In this document: piece after piece, positions 30,545-39,450 of the stretch
Layout: the number at the start of each line of letters is the position of its first letter
How positions within the stretch are numbered: the stretch's first letter is position 1
DNA from: Actinomycetota bacterium
Lineage (GTDB): Bacteria; Actinomycetota; Actinomycetes; Nanopelagicales; Nanopelagicaceae
DNA: 64,000 bases
Reading direction: 5' to 3'
Assembly (NCBI GenBank): GCA_009699575.1
Contig: WLNY01000004.1
Coordinates: forward strand, 1-64,000
Made by a program: the position numbers and the translations under genes
The notes under the pieces: model-generated
Databases searched by the model: none
Told to the model about the DNA's origin: nothing
The model's input: only the letters and a program-made list of their open reading frames with translations

Positions 30545-31850
30545 TACTTCGACCTAACGCATGAAATTTCCACCCAGCGGTGCGCCACTTATCTCGATCA
30601 AGGGCGTTACGGCCATCAATGATGATCTTGCCTTTGACAAGGGCCTCTAGTGATGATGGATCAATCTCTCTGTACTCACGCCACTCGGTGAGGTGCAAAA
30701 TCAAGTCCGCGCCCTTAACCGCTTCATGCACGCTCTCAGCAAAACCTAGAGCTGGAAAACGCAGTCGCGCATTTTCGATTGCCTTTGGGTCGTGCACAAT
30801 AATTTTTGCTCCGGCAGCTTGTAGTTGGGCGGCAATATCGAGTGCTGGGGAGTCACGAACATCGTCACTATCTGGTTTAAATGCCGCGCCTAGAACTGCG
30901 ATTGTGTAGCTAGTTAAATTTTCTGAGAGTTCATCTCTGACTACATCAATGACTCTTTGCCGTGCACGTAAATTAATTGCATCAATTTCGCGTAAGAATT
31001 CAAGAGCCTGCTTCGCACCTAGTTCCTCAGCGCGTGCCATAAATGCTCGGATATCTTTTGGAAGACATCCTCCACCAAAACCAATTCCAGCTTGTAAGAA
31101 ACGATTTCCAATTCGAGGGTCATATCCAATTGCTTTGGCAAGAACCGTTACATCACCACCAGCGGCTTCGCATACTTCGGCCATTGCATTGATGAATGAT
31201 ATTTTCGTGGCAAGAAATGAATTAGCCGCAACTTTGACAAGTTCTGCTGTTGGCAAATCTGCACGGATCCATGGAGTTCCAAGATCAATTATCGGCTGGT
31301 AAACCTCTTTCAGAATATCCTCAGCGCGATCATTGACGACGCCAACAACTAGACGATTGGGTGTCAGAGTATCTTCTACTGCAAAACCTTCTCGCAAAAA
31401 TTCAGGATTCCATGCAAGGTCGGCATCTGGCGCACTCAGTGAAAGTTCGGCACGCAGTGCTTGCGCTGTTCCAACAGGAACAGTTGATTTACCAACCACA
31501 AGTGAACCTTTTTTTAAGTACGGAGCAATTGCAGCTACAGATGCTTTGACATAAGTAAGGTCAGCAGCAAGACCGTCTTTACTCTGCGGAGTACCTACAC
31601 AAATAAAGTGAACATCCGCATCGGCTACCGCTGAAAAATCTGTGGTGAATGAGAGGCGACCTGTCTTCATTTCTTGTTCAAGCAGTGTGTCTAGTCCAGG
31701 TTCGTAAAAAGGTAGTTCTCCGCGTGAGAGTAGTTCAACTTTTCTAGGATCTGTATCAACGCCAACCACTTCAAATCCAAGTGAGGACATGCATGCGGCG
31801 TGCGTTGCTCCGAGATATCCACAACCAACGACAGAGAGCTTAAGAGTCAT
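30540..31850 (-). CDS. ugd: UDP-glucose 6-dehydrogenase
   Basis: Makes UDP-glucuronate, a precursor for surface polysaccharide. 436 residues with the NAD fold LSVVGCGYLG at the N-terminus, the GTP(Q)S loop as CVGTPQSKDG, and the catalytic cysteine in GFGGGCLPKD (about residue 263). The C-terminal UDP-binding domain includes GAAFKPDSDDVRDSP. It heads a cell-surface locus (LCP protein, glycosyltransferase, ABC exporter) with its own leaderless promoter. Confidence 0.93.
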   Translation of the reverse strand: MTLKLSVVGCGYLGATHAACMSSLGFEVVGVDTDPRKVELLSRGELPFYEPGLDTLLEQEMKTGRLSFTTDFSAVADADVHFICVGTPQSKDGLAADLTYVKASVAAIAPYLKKGSLVVGKSTVPVGTAQALRAELSLSAPDADLAWNPEFLREGFAVEDTLTPNRLVVGVVNDRAEDILKEVYQPIIDLGTPWIRADLPTAELVKVAANSFLATKISFINAMAEVCEAAGGDVTVLAKAIGYDPRIGNRFLQAGIGFGGGCLPKDIRAFMARAEELGAKQALEFLREIDAINLRARQRVIDVVRDELSENLTSYTIAVLGAAFKPDSDDVRDSPALDIAAQLQAAGAKIIVHDPKAIENARLRFPALGFAESVHEAVKGADLILHLTEWREYREIDPSSLEALVKGKIIIDGRNALDRDKWRTAGWKFHALGRSN

Positions 31851-31857
31851 GTGGGGG

Positions 31858-31863
31858 AGTCTA
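31858..31863 (-). promoter_or_regulatory. -10 element, leaderless start of ugd
   Basis: TAGACT then 7 bases (CCCCCAC) and ATG at 31850, in the 36-base gap between ugd and the LCP gene. Confidence 0.6.
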
Positions 31864-31886
31864 TTAGAAAGCCTGACCTGGTTGGG

Positions 31887-33029
31887 TTATTTAATCTCTC
31901 CGCAAGGATTTTCATTGGCGGTGCGAGTCTTAAATTTATCAATCAAAGTGGGCTCAGGACTTGCCGAACTGCTTGGGGATGCACTTGCAGTGACGGAAGT
32001 ACTAGGTGTCGGTGAAGGTGTGACCAGGTCAACAATTGGTAGATCATCACGTAAGCGCTGCCATAAATCAGGTGCAAGAACTTCATCCCAAATAACAACT
32101 GATCCCAATCCTTCGGCGCGACCATTTGCATTAGAGAGCGGAACAGTCAAGGTGCGTACCTTGCTTGCCGAAAGATTTCGAAGTTGCTTTGCGAGAGTAA
32201 TCAAATCAGATTCATTAAGGGCTGAATCCGTTTTAACTGTTGAGATTGCAGCGTTGAAGAAATTTACTAATTTGATTGGATTAAGAAGTACGCCTGTACT
32301 TGTCGCTTTTCGAAGGACTGCACTCATGAATTGTTGCTGGCGCTGCATGCGTCCAATGTCACCCCGTCCATCAAAATCGCGAGTGCGAACATATTTTAGA
32401 GATTCAACGCCATCGAGTATGTGTACTCCAGCGGCAAGCACTAGGTGACTCTTTGGATCATCTATGTCTTGCTTCGTACAGACTTCGATTCCGCCAAGTG
32501 CATCAACAATTCCAGCGAATCCAGCAAAACTCACTTCAACATAGTGATCGATGTGAAGATTGGTTTCGCCCTCGATGGTGCGAATAAGAAGTGGTGCTCC
32601 ACCAAATGCATATGCTGCATTGAGTTTGTTGTGGCTCGCAGCGATAGTCCGTTTTCCGTCAGTACTAATATGTTCAGGCAGGGTGACAAGCGAATCTCGC
32701 GGCAACGAAATAATCATCGCATTATCACGCGATTTACTAATATGCACCAAGAGCATGGTGTCAGATCGTCCACCGGCAGCGGTCTTCAGTGTTCCTACGC
32801 GAAGAAGCTTCAATTGTTCTTTTGTTAGCCCGGCTCGAGTGTCAGAGCCAACAAGAAGATAGTTCAACGCTTTTGAAGTTTTCTCTGGCCGATTATCAAG
32901 TGTGCCGAAGACATCTTCGCGCTTAATCGCGCCACTGACATGACCTAGTCCAAGCCAAGAAAGTGCAGAAACAAGTACGACCGCCGTTGAGGCGATAGTT
33001 AGAGCCCGAATTCCGCGCGTGGTATTCAC
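31887..33029 (-). CDS. LytR-CpsA-Psr (LCP) family glycopolymer transferase
   Basis: Membrane-anchored enzyme that attaches polysaccharide or other glycopolymer to peptidoglycan. A single N-terminal transmembrane segment (about residues 8-30) is followed by the extracytoplasmic LCP domain with LLVGSDTRAG, RSDTMLLVHI, SLPRDSLV and RTRDFDGRGDIGRMQRQQQ, the Asp/Arg-rich pyrophosphate-binding residues. The C-terminal 40 residues are Ser/Pro-rich and low-complexity. It starts at GTG with a leaderless promoter and is divergent from the glycosyltransferase at 33066. Confidence 0.9.
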   Translation of the reverse strand: MNTTRGIRALTIASTAVVLVSALSWLGLGHVSGAIKREDVFGTLDNRPEKTSKALNYLLVGSDTRAGLTKEQLKLLRVGTLKTAAGGRSDTMLLVHISKSRDNAMIISLPRDSLVTLPEHISTDGKRTIAASHNKLNAAYAFGGAPLLIRTIEGETNLHIDHYVEVSFAGFAGIVDALGGIEVCTKQDIDDPKSHLVLAAGVHILDGVESLKYVRTRDFDGRGDIGRMQRQQQFMSAVLRKATSTGVLLNPIKLVNFFNAAISTVKTDSALNESDLITLAKQLRNLSASKVRTLTVPLSNANGRAEGLGSVVIWDEVLAPDLWQRLRDDLPIVDLVTPSPTPSTSVTASASPSSSASPEPTLIDKFKTRTANENPCGEIK

Positions 33030-33035
33030 TGGAAG

Positions 33036-33041
33036 AGCCTA
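33036..33041 (-). promoter_or_regulatory. -10 element, leaderless start of the LCP gene
   Basis: TAGGCT, 6 bases (CTTCCA), then GTG at 33029. Confidence 0.6.
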
Positions 33042-33050
33042 CTTGGACGA

Positions 33051-33056
33051 TAGCGT
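33051..33056 (+). promoter_or_regulatory. -10 element of the ExoA-like glycosyltransferase gene
   Basis: TAGCGT ends 9 bases before the ATG at 33066, divergent to the LCP promoter 10 bases away. Confidence 0.45.
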
Positions 33057-33065
33057 GTACGTGTT

Positions 33066-34076
33066 ATGCAAACATCAAAAAAAGGGTTAGATCTCTCACC
33101 CACCGCGAAATTTCCAGCAGTGTCAATTATTTTGCCTGTGCTCAACGAGGAAACTCACCTTGCCGATTGCGTGGTGGCAATTCTTTCTCAGGATTACCCA
33201 GGAAATTCTGAGGTAATTCTCGCTCTGGGTCCGTCGACAGATAAGACAGATGAGGTTGCCCAAAGCCTGAGTAGATCAGATAAACGTGTGCGACTTGTAG
33301 CAAATCCAACGGGGCGAACCGCCGCTGGCCTAAATCTCGCTATAGCAGCTTCAAATTCGCCGATCATTGTTCGCGTAGATGCACATGCAGAGATTCCAAG
33401 GAATTACATAAGTATCGCGGTTGCAACTTTGCAAGAAACTGGAGCAGTAAATGTCGGTGGAGTAATGGCTGCGCAAGGCAAATCACTTTTTGAAAAAGCT
33501 GTTGCACTGGCAATGCGAAGTCCTTTAGGAGTGGGCGCTTCAAGATTTCACACTGGCGGAACAGCGGGACCCTCAGACACCGTGTACTTGGGAGTTTTTT
33601 TGCGTGAAGCAATCGATGAGGTTGGTGGTTTTGATGAGCGTTTCACTCGAGCGCAGGATTGGGAACTTAATCACCGATTACGCGAAGCAGGAGGGTTGAT
33701 CTATTTTGACCCATCCCTTGAAGTGATCTACCGCCCACGTTCAGATTTTAAAGCGCTCGCAAAGCAGTATTTCGAATATGGCCGTTGGCGCCGAGTAGTA
33801 ACACGGCGCCACGAAGGCACTGTTAATTACCGATATCTGGCGCCACCCTTTGCAGTCCTTGCATCGCTATTCTCAATTATCTTAGGTGTGGTGATTTCAC
33901 CACTTCTGTACATTCCCGTGGCTATCTATCTTGTTTTTCTCATTGCCGCTTCCATTCGAATTGGAAAGTCTCTTGTGCAGGTTTTGATTTTGCCTTTCAT
34001 ACTTCTAACTATGCATATGTCGTGGGGTGTTGGATTCCTTACTTCACCGAGGACTCTCGTCCCAAACGCGGAGTAG
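33066..34076 (+). CDS. Family 2 glycosyltransferase, ExoA-like
   Basis: A 336-residue GT-A glycosyltransferase that adds a sugar to a lipid-linked polysaccharide on the cytoplasmic face. Residues 18-250 hold VSIILPVLNEETHLADC, the DAHAEIP motif in place of DxD, and GGFDERFTRAQDWELNHRLREAG. Two or three C-terminal hydrophobic segments (about 260-330) should anchor it. It resembles succinoglycan ExoA. The acceptor is unknown; neighbours suggest a surface polymer exported by the ABC pair just downstream. Confidence 0.85.
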   Translation: MQTSKKGLDLSPTAKFPAVSIILPVLNEETHLADCVVAILSQDYPGNSEVILALGPSTDKTDEVAQSLSRSDKRVRLVANPTGRTAAGLNLAIAASNSPIIVRVDAHAEIPRNYISIAVATLQETGAVNVGGVMAAQGKSLFEKAVALAMRSPLGVGASRFHTGGTAGPSDTVYLGVFLREAIDEVGGFDERFTRAQDWELNHRLREAGGLIYFDPSLEVIYRPRSDFKALAKQYFEYGRWRRVVTRRHEGTVNYRYLAPPFAVLASLFSIILGVVISPLLYIPVAIYLVFLIAASIRIGKSLVQVLILPFILLTMHMSWGVGFLTSPRTLVPNAE

Positions 34077-34093
34077 ATTCCATCTCGCTGGGG

Positions 34094-34099
34094 TAACCT
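34094..34099 (+). promoter_or_regulatory. -10 element, leaderless start of the polysaccharide exporter permease
   Basis: TAACCT, 7 bases (TGCATCT), ATG at 34107. Confidence 0.6.
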
Positions 34100-34106
34100 T
34101 GCATCT

Positions 34107-34946
34107 ATGAGTGCGCAACCCCGAGTACCGTTACAGGTATACGAGCCATTTCGAGCGGGGCTTCCACCACTTCGTAAATATTGGAAGTCATTGTGGTCTC
34201 GCAGAACCTTTATTGCTGAATACTCTCGCTCAGAATTACGTGAGCAACATTTTGATTCACTATTTGGCCAACTCTGGCTAGTCCTTAATCCATTAATGCT
34301 CTCCGCTGTTTACTTCTTACTCATTGTAATTATTGGTGGATCTGGTGGATCTCTGCGTTATGGCCATCTCACAGCCAGCCTTTTCCTCTTTTACTTGGTC
34401 AGCAATAGTTTGACTGGAGGAGTTAAGTCAGTCACTGCAGGTCAGCGTTTAATTCTTAATACAGCATTTCCGAGAATTATGCTCCCAGTATCAGCAACTG
34501 TGATTGCATTTATTAAATTCATTCCAACACTTTTGGTTTTCATAGTGATGAGAACCGTACTTGGCCTTCCATTTGGATGGGCGATGTTATGGGCATTTCC
34601 AGTGATTCTCATTGCTCTGATATTTTCACTGGGGGCAGCGATTCTCATATCAACCATTAACGTTTATTTCAGAGATATCGCAAGTTTTTTGCCATACATG
34701 ATTCGAACTCTTTTATATCTCTCTCCTATTCTTTATGAAGCAAGTGCGCTCAAGCCACAATTACGAACACTCGAACATTTCAATCCCTTATTTACAATTC
34801 TTGAGTCTTGGTCCTTAAGCATCGTGCATGCCCAACCGCCTCATCTTTCGAGCATGCTTCAAGGTCTAGCTTGGGCTCTTGGAATCTTTCTTGTCGGTAC
34901 ATATTTCTTTTTATCGAGGGAGCGTGAGTTCGCTGTCCGTCTCTAA
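34107..34946 (+). CDS. ABC-2 type polysaccharide export permease (Wzm-like)
   Basis: A 279-residue membrane protein with six predicted spans. The N-terminal amphipathic region is followed by SELREQHFDSLFGQLWLVLNPL, the usual gate-helix/first-span pattern of O-antigen and teichoic acid exporters (Wzm, TagG). It forms the channel with the ATPase encoded next, whose start overlaps by 23 bases. The substrate is probably the polymer made by ugd and the glycosyltransferase (inference from context). Confidence 0.88.
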   Translation: MSAQPRVPLQVYEPFRAGLPPLRKYWKSLWSRRTFIAEYSRSELREQHFDSLFGQLWLVLNPLMLSAVYFLLIVIIGGSGGSLRYGHLTASLFLFYLVSNSLTGGVKSVTAGQRLILNTAFPRIMLPVSATVIAFIKFIPTLLVFIVMRTVLGLPFGWAMLWAFPVILIALIFSLGAAILISTINVYFRDIASFLPYMIRTLLYLSPILYEASALKPQLRTLEHFNPLFTILESWSLSIVHAQPPHLSSMLQGLAWALGIFLVGTYFFLSREREFAVRL

Positions 34947-35730
34947 TTCACATTCGAAAAGCAATGAGGTAGCTGTTTCAGTTCAGCATCTCGGTCTGAC
35001 CTATACAACCGCAATTGATAGACGACCAACTTTAAAAGCTCGAGTAAAATCTCTTGGACGTGGAACAAAACAGACTCGAACTGTTCATGCTCTCAATGAC
35101 GTCAATCTTGATATCGCCTATGGACAAGTTCTTGGTGTCATTGGAACAAATGGCGCTGGAAAATCATCGCTCATGCGCGTGATCGCAGGAATTTTACCTC
35201 CAACTAAAGGCCGAGTAGAAGTTTTTGGAAGCGTGAGCACACTTTTAGCACTGGGGGTTGGTTTTAATCCGGCAATGTCTGGGCGTGCAAATGTTCACCT
35301 TGGCGGACTTGCTGCAGGAATGTCTCGAAAAGAAATCGAGTATCACTTTGACGAAATTGCTGAATTTGCCGAACTCGGGGATGCCATCGATGCCCCGATG
35401 CGTACGTATTCTTCTGGAATGTACGCACGTTTGGCGTTCTCAGTCGCGGCAACCGTGCAGCCTGACATTTTGATTGTGGATGAAGCGCTCAGCACGGGCG
35501 ACGCAGCATTTAAAGAGAAGAGTTTTAATAAAATTAAAGAATTACGTAGTGAAGATCGCGCTCTTATTCTTGTTAGTCACGCTATGGCAACTCTTAAAGA
35601 AATATGCAACGACGTGGCATGGCTTCATAAAGGCGCACTTGTACAAAGGGGAAATCCTTCTGTCGTGGTGGATGCGTATCAAGAGTTCTTGCATCTTGGA
35701 AAGAGTGCAGTGATCGATGAGGATCTTTAG
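34924..35730 (+). CDS. ABC polysaccharide export ATPase (Wzt-like)
   Basis: A 268-residue ATPase. Walker A is GTNGAGKSS (about residue 79), the signature region reads YSSGMYARLAFSVA, and Walker B is ILIVDEALSTGDAAFKEK. The features FGSVSTLLALGVGFNP and the Wzt/TagH-type signature show it belongs to polysaccharide exporters, not importers. No carbohydrate-binding C-terminal extension is present. I take GTG at 34924, preceded by GAGGGA and overlapping the permease. It also overlaps the SpoIID-like gene by 14 bases. Confidence 0.88.
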   Translation: MSSLSVSNSHSKSNEVAVSVQHLGLTYTTAIDRRPTLKARVKSLGRGTKQTRTVHALNDVNLDIAYGQVLGVIGTNGAGKSSLMRVIAGILPPTKGRVEVFGSVSTLLALGVGFNPAMSGRANVHLGGLAAGMSRKEIEYHFDEIAEFAELGDAIDAPMRTYSSGMYARLAFSVAATVQPDILIVDEALSTGDAAFKEKSFNKIKELRSEDRALILVSHAMATLKEICNDVAWLHKGALVQRGNPSVVVDAYQEFLHLGKSAVIDEDL

Positions 35731-36964
35731 AACTTTTCTGATTATCGTCACTATTTCAATTGTCGCACCTCTTGCATACGCCCAAAGCGCACCTCAAGAA
35801 TTCTCCTTTAGCGGTTCTGGTTATGGTCATGGTGTCGGCTTAAGCCAAATTGGTGCTAAAGCAATGGCTTTAGCAGGTGAAAGTTCGACATCAATTATCA
35901 ATTACTACTTCAAAGATGTTCAAGTAGTACCAGTTCCAGATACACAAACACTTCGGGTAAATGTTGGACATCTACTTACGGAGGCAACAATGAAGTCTGG
36001 AACTTTGGATTCGGTGGTACAAATTTTCGTGGGAGATATTAAAGATCAAATAGGAGTCCTACCGACAGCAACTCTCACGTCGAAATCTGGAATCACATTC
36101 TCTCAGCTTGGTTCACAAATTATTCCTTCAATAATTCGTGGCAAAACAGTTACGCCACTTCCACAAAATCGCGAGTGGACTGTTCGATGGTCTGGCACTC
36201 GTTATTTAGATGGCACTCCTTCAACTCTTTCATTAAAAATTGCAGGAAAGACTGTTGTCTACCGATATGGACAATTTCAAGTCAGATCAGTAAAGGCAGG
36301 ATTACTCGGTTACAAGATGGAGATCACTAATTCCGTACGGCTCCATGATGAATACCTTTTGGGCATAAGTGAGATGTCTTCATCATGGCCAAGCGCCGCA
36401 CTTGAAGCCCAAGTGATTGCCTCGAGAACATATGCGCTCAATAAAGCCGGTGATTATAAATATGCGTGCGATTGCGATTTGTATTCATCAATTAAGGATC
36501 AATCATTTGTCGGATACTCCAAGGAATCCGAATTAAATTATGGATTCCTTTGGAAATCGGCGGTACAGGCATCAGCACTCGATGACAATAATGGACTAGC
36601 AATTACCTATGCTGGAAATATAATTTCTGCCTATTTTTCTTCGTCTTCAGGCGGCCAATCTGAAACAAGTAAAAATGCGTGGGGAACAGACCAGCCTTAT
36701 TTAGTAAGCGTGAGCGATCCGTCAAGTTTAGATCCAAAAATCAATCCGCGTTTCTATACCTGGAAACGCACAGTGCCTCAAGTAATGATTGCAAAAGCAT
36801 TTGGGCTTTCAGATGTCGTGCGATTGGAGATTCTTAAGAAAAATGAGACAGGCACTGTTGCAAGAATTTCCGCAACGTCAGCCAGCGGAAAAACCATCGT
36901 TATTCGTGGTGAAACCTTTAGAAGTCGTACGCAACTTCCTTCAGCGTGGTTCTCTATTAATTAG
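35717..36964 (+). CDS. Secreted SpoIID/LytB-domain protein
   Basis: A 415-residue exported protein with a clean signal peptide (residues 1-23, cleavage after AYA). The mature start has the [13 protein letters not shown] motif, usually C-terminal in Bacillus SpoIID but N-terminal in many actinobacterial proteins. The SpoIID catalytic region follows with [20 protein letters not shown], carrying the presumed catalytic Glu, and SSSSGGQSE. SpoIID is a lytic transglycosylase acting on denuded peptidoglycan strands. There is no sign of sporulation here, so a role in wall remodelling or polymer attachment is likelier. It is coupled by overlap to the polysaccharide exporter. Confidence 0.82.
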   Translation: MRIFRTFLIIVTISIVAPLAYAQSAPQEFSFSGSGYGHGVGLSQIGAKAMALAGESSTSIINYYFKDVQVVPVPDTQTLRVNVGHLLTEATMKSGTLDSVVQIFVGDIKDQIGVLPTATLTSKSGITFSQLGSQIIPSIIRGKTVTPLPQNREWTVRWSGTRYLDGTPSTLSLKIAGKTVVYRYGQFQVRSVKAGLLGYKMEITNSVRLHDEYLLGISEMSSSWPSAALEAQVIASRTYALNKAGDYKYACDCDLYSSIKDQSFVGYSKESELNYGFLWKSAVQASALDDNNGLAITYAGNIISAYFSSSSGGQSETSKNAWGTDQPYLVSVSDPSSLDPKINPRFYTWKRTVPQVMIAKAFGLSDVVRLEILKKNETGTVARISATSASGKTIVIRGETFRSRTQLPSAWFSIN

Positions 36965-37880
36965 AGTGGAGAATGGAGTTAAGTCCACCCCACGTCCCAG
37001 TTTTCATCACGACTTCAAGTGATCCATCTATTGAGTTGCGACGAAACAAGAGATTATTCGCACCAGAAAGTGTCGCAGCTTTTACAACATCTCCATCAGG
37101 CAGACGAACCTTTGCTGCAGCAGTTATGTAAGTCCCTGCCTCAATAACGCAGTTATCGCCTAGGGAAATTCCAAGTCCTGAATTTGCTCCAAGCAAAGTT
37201 CCCTTTCCGATAGAGATAATTTCTTTCCCGCCTCCAGAGAGAGTACCCATGATGGATGCGCCTCCTCCAATATCGCTACCGTCTCCCACAACGACGCCTG
37301 CAGAAATTCGACCCTCCACCATAGAAGTGCCAAGTGTTCCCGCATTGAAATTTACAAAACCTTCGTGCATGACTGTTGTACCTGCGGCCAGATGTGCACC
37401 TAATCGAACGCGATCTGCATCTGCAATGCGCACGCCAGAAGGGATAACGTAATCCACCATTCGCGGAAATTTATCTACTCCAAAAACTGTAATGTGGCCA
37501 TACGCTGCCCGCATCCGTGCTCGCGTTGTTTCAAAATTCTCGACTTCACATGGACCATGAGATGTCCATACCACATTATTTAATATTCCAAATATTCCAT
37601 CGAGTGATAATCCATGAGGCTTTACTAAACGGTGGGAGAGAAGATGTAATCGCAAGTAGGCATCACTCACTGATGCAGGTGGCGCTTCCAAATTGATTTC
37701 AAGTGAAACTAGTTTTTTTGTCACACCTCGCGCTTGATCAGTGCCAACAAGATTTAAGAGTTCCGCAGGCTGGGTCGTGGCAAGGCCTCCCAAAGTTGGT
37801 TCCGGAAACCATGCATCGAGTACCGCGCCACTTGAAGAAAGAGTTGCGATTGCGTGGCCAGAAGCTTGTGATTGCGTCAT
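36957..37880 (-). CDS. dapD: Tetrahydrodipicolinate N-succinyltransferase
   Basis: Lysine and meso-diaminopimelate synthesis: succinylates tetrahydrodipicolinate. 307 residues of actinobacterial type with a left-handed beta-helix built from hexapeptide repeats (about 145-260, for example [16 protein letters not shown] and [16 protein letters not shown]). The partner aminotransferase dapC lies at 55914 and a deacylase is not in the window. The 3' end overlaps the SpoIID gene by 8 bases. Leaderless promoter at 37887-37892. Confidence 0.93.
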   Translation of the reverse strand: MTQSQASGHAIATLSSSGAVLDAWFPEPTLGGLATTQPAELLNLVGTDQARGVTKKLVSLEINLEAPPASVSDAYLRLHLLSHRLVKPHGLSLDGIFGILNNVVWTSHGPCEVENFETTRARMRAAYGHITVFGVDKFPRMVDYVIPSGVRIADADRVRLGAHLAAGTTVMHEGFVNFNAGTLGTSMVEGRISAGVVVGDGSDIGGGASIMGTLSGGGKEIISIGKGTLLGANSGLGISLGDNCVIEAGTYITAAAKVRLPDGDVVKAATLSGANNLLFRRNSIDGSLEVVMKTGTWGGLNSILHSN

Positions 37881-37886
37881 GTGCCA

Positions 37887-37892
37887 AGCCTA
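37887..37892 (-). promoter_or_regulatory. -10 element, leaderless start of dapD
   Basis: TAGGCT, 6 bases (TGGCAC), ATG at 37880; back to back with the LOG gene promoter. Confidence 0.6.
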
Positions 37893-37897
37893 ACCCC

Positions 37898-37903
37898 TAT
37901 TGT
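37898..37903 (+). promoter_or_regulatory. -10 element, leaderless start of the LOG-family gene
   Basis: TATTGT, 7 bases (TTGCACT), ATG at 37911. It decides this start over an in-frame codon at 37872. Confidence 0.6.
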
Positions 37904-37910
37904 TTGCACT

Positions 37911-38444
37911 ATGCGTATAGCCGTTTATTGCTCATCCTCACCCACCATCGCCCAGAAATATCAGGACCTCGCTCGAGAACTTGGCGAAGCCATCGGTCGA
38001 CGAAACTGGGATCTCGTATCAGGTGGCGGTCATATCTCAATGATGGGAGCAGTTGCCAAGGGCGTGAGGAGTACGGGCGGCCATACAATCGGCGTGATTC
38101 CACAGTTACTCGTGGATATTGAATTTGCCGATAAAGAGAGCGATGAATTGCACGTTGTTGATTCCATGCGAGAGCGCAAAGGTAAAATTGAGGATCTCGC
38201 TGGAGCATTTATTGCATTACCGGGTGGACTTGGAACACTTGAGGAGCTTTTTGAAATATGGGTTGGAAGATTTCTCAATTTCCATCAAAAACCAGTCATC
38301 ATTCTTGATCCATTTGGTTTGTATGCTCCACTGAGAACTCTCATTGATCATCTTGAAGTTGAGGGGTTCGTTAAACCAGGTCAACGCGAACTTCTACATT
38401 GGTGCACATCAGTTGAAGAAGCACTGGAGAAATGTCATGGCTGA
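37911..38444 (+). CDS. LOG-family (TIGR00730) nucleotide 5'-monophosphate phosphoribohydrolase
   Basis: A 177-residue Rossmann-like protein with SGGGHISMMG and the PGGLGTLEELFE signature of LOG proteins, which release cytokinin-type bases or other adenine derivatives from nucleotides. In mycobacteria the homologue (Rv1205) sits in the same dapD neighbourhood. The ATG at 37911 matches the family N-terminus MRIAVYCSSS. It overlaps the SRPBCC gene by 8 bases. Confidence 0.88.
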   Translation: MRIAVYCSSSPTIAQKYQDLARELGEAIGRRNWDLVSGGGHISMMGAVAKGVRSTGGHTIGVIPQLLVDIEFADKESDELHVVDSMRERKGKIEDLAGAFIALPGGLGTLEELFEIWVGRFLNFHQKPVIILDPFGLYAPLRTLIDHLEVEGFVKPGQRELLHWCTSVEEALEKCHG

Positions 38445-38886
38445 TAATTCCATCGCTCTTTCGATCTCACTACCTTGTGAAATAAATAAGGCGTGGGAGG
38501 CCATTACAGATTGGCAGCAACAAAGTAATTGGATGTTGCAAACTCGCGTCACTGTGACATCTCAAATTGTGAATGGGCCCGGAACCGAGATAAGCGCTTT
38601 CTCTGGACCACTCCACCACTGGTATCCACGTTTTAGATTTTTTGGAATCGTAGACACAATGGTTGTTACTACCTGGACGCCTCCTTTTCTATGCGAGGTG
38701 CTTCATACTGGATCCATCATTCAAGGCACAGGACGTTTTGAGTTGGTGTCCGTCAGCCCCAATGAGACTCGATTTGATTGGTCTGAAGTTATTTATGCAC
38801 CAAGAGTGATTTTTACGCTTATCAAGCCTGCGATCTACCTCGGTGTGTTGATTTCACTGCAGCGATTCAGAAGAACTCTTAGGTAA
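38437..38886 (+). CDS. SRPBCC (START-like) family protein
   Basis: A 149-residue protein with the pattern of a lipid- or polyketide-cyclase-like START domain: ALSISLPCEINKAWEAITDW at the start, a middle beta sheet, and a C-terminal helix (LISLQRFRRTL). It would bind a hydrophobic ligand; the ligand is unknown. It is translationally coupled to the LOG gene by an 8-base overlap. The longer frame upstream is ignored because it would run through LOG. Confidence 0.7.
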   Translation: MADNSIALSISLPCEINKAWEAITDWQQQSNWMLQTRVTVTSQIVNGPGTEISAFSGPLHHWYPRFRFFGIVDTMVVTTWTPPFLCEVLHTGSIIQGTGRFELVSVSPNETRFDWSEVIYAPRVIFTLIKPAIYLGVLISLQRFRRTLR

Positions 38887-38927
38887 ATATCTGCAATCGC
38901 ATAGGCCTCGCTGGGCCGATAGCCGAG

Positions 38928-38933
38928 TAATCT
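38928..38933 (+). promoter_or_regulatory. -10 element, leaderless start of the sigma region 4 gene
   Basis: TAATCT, 6 bases (TGCCCC), GTG at 38940. Confidence 0.55.
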
Positions 38934-38939
38934 TGCCCC

Positions 38940-39143
38940 GTGAGCAATTCCGATGCGCAGCCTCAAACGCTCAATGACGTATTGGCCTCACTGCCTGAAG
39001 AGGAACGAATAATTCTGACCATGCATTATTTGAAATCAATGTCAGCGCTAGAGATTGCGCAACGTCTTGGCGTGCCTGAGCGTTCAATTCTTGTCATGAT
39101 CGCCCAAGGAAAGGCTCGCCTGAGCGCAATTGCAGGCCTGTAG
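38940..39143 (+). CDS. Lone sigma-70 region 4-like protein
   Basis: A 67-residue protein consisting almost only of a sigma-factor region 4: LPEEERIILTMHYLKSMSALEIAQRLGVPERSI corresponds to the promoter -35-binding helix-turn-helix of ECF sigma factors. Region 2, needed to open the -10, is absent, and no upstream frame supplies it. It may be a free-standing regulator, an adaptor for RNA polymerase, or the remnant of an ECF sigma factor. It has a plausible leaderless promoter, suggesting it is expressed. Its usual partners are unknown. Confidence 0.7.
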   Translation: MSNSDAQPQTLNDVLASLPEEERIILTMHYLKSMSALEIAQRLGVPERSILVMIAQGKARLSAIAGL

Positions 39144-39234
39144 CCCGATTTCATATTGTTCCCTTTCTGCGAGATACTTAGCCCTTAACCCCACCCCTTG
39201 CGGCTTTGGTCGTAAATTCTAAAGGAGTCTCCAG

Positions 39235-39414
39235 ATGGCAGCTATGAAACCTCGCACTGGTGATGGTCCTATGGAAGTTACCAAAGAGGCTCGCTCCCTA
39301 GTCATGCGAATTCCCTTGGAAGGTGGCGGTCGCCTTGTAGTTGAGATGAATGCCGAAGAGGCAAATAATCTCAGCGCAGCCCTGCATGCTGCAGTAGCTC
39401 TCGTTAAGAAATAA
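39235..39414 (+). CDS. DUF3117-family protein
   Basis: A 59-residue protein beginning MAAMKPRTGDGPME and containing RIPLEGGGRLVVEM, the highly conserved DUF3117 sequence of Actinobacteria (mycobacterial Rv1211). Function is unknown. A textbook AAAGGAG site lies 7 bases before the ATG. No terminator or clear -10 was identified in the 91-base gap upstream. Confidence 0.88.
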   Translation: MAAMKPRTGDGPMEVTKEARSLVMRIPLEGGGRLVVEMNAEEANNLSAALHAAVALVKK

Positions 39415-39437
39415 AGCGGATTTAGCACTTTCTTAGT

Positions 39438-39443
39438 TAGCCT
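39438..39443 (+). promoter_or_regulatory. -10 element, leaderless start of pepA
   Basis: TAGCCT, 7 bases (GAGCGCT), ATG at 39451. Confidence 0.6.
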
Positions 39444-39450
39444 GAGCGCT

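Noticed and set aside
31789-32448. 219-codon open frame on the plus strand
   Set aside because: Antisense to the LCP gene; Arg/Ser-rich low-complexity translation without family features.
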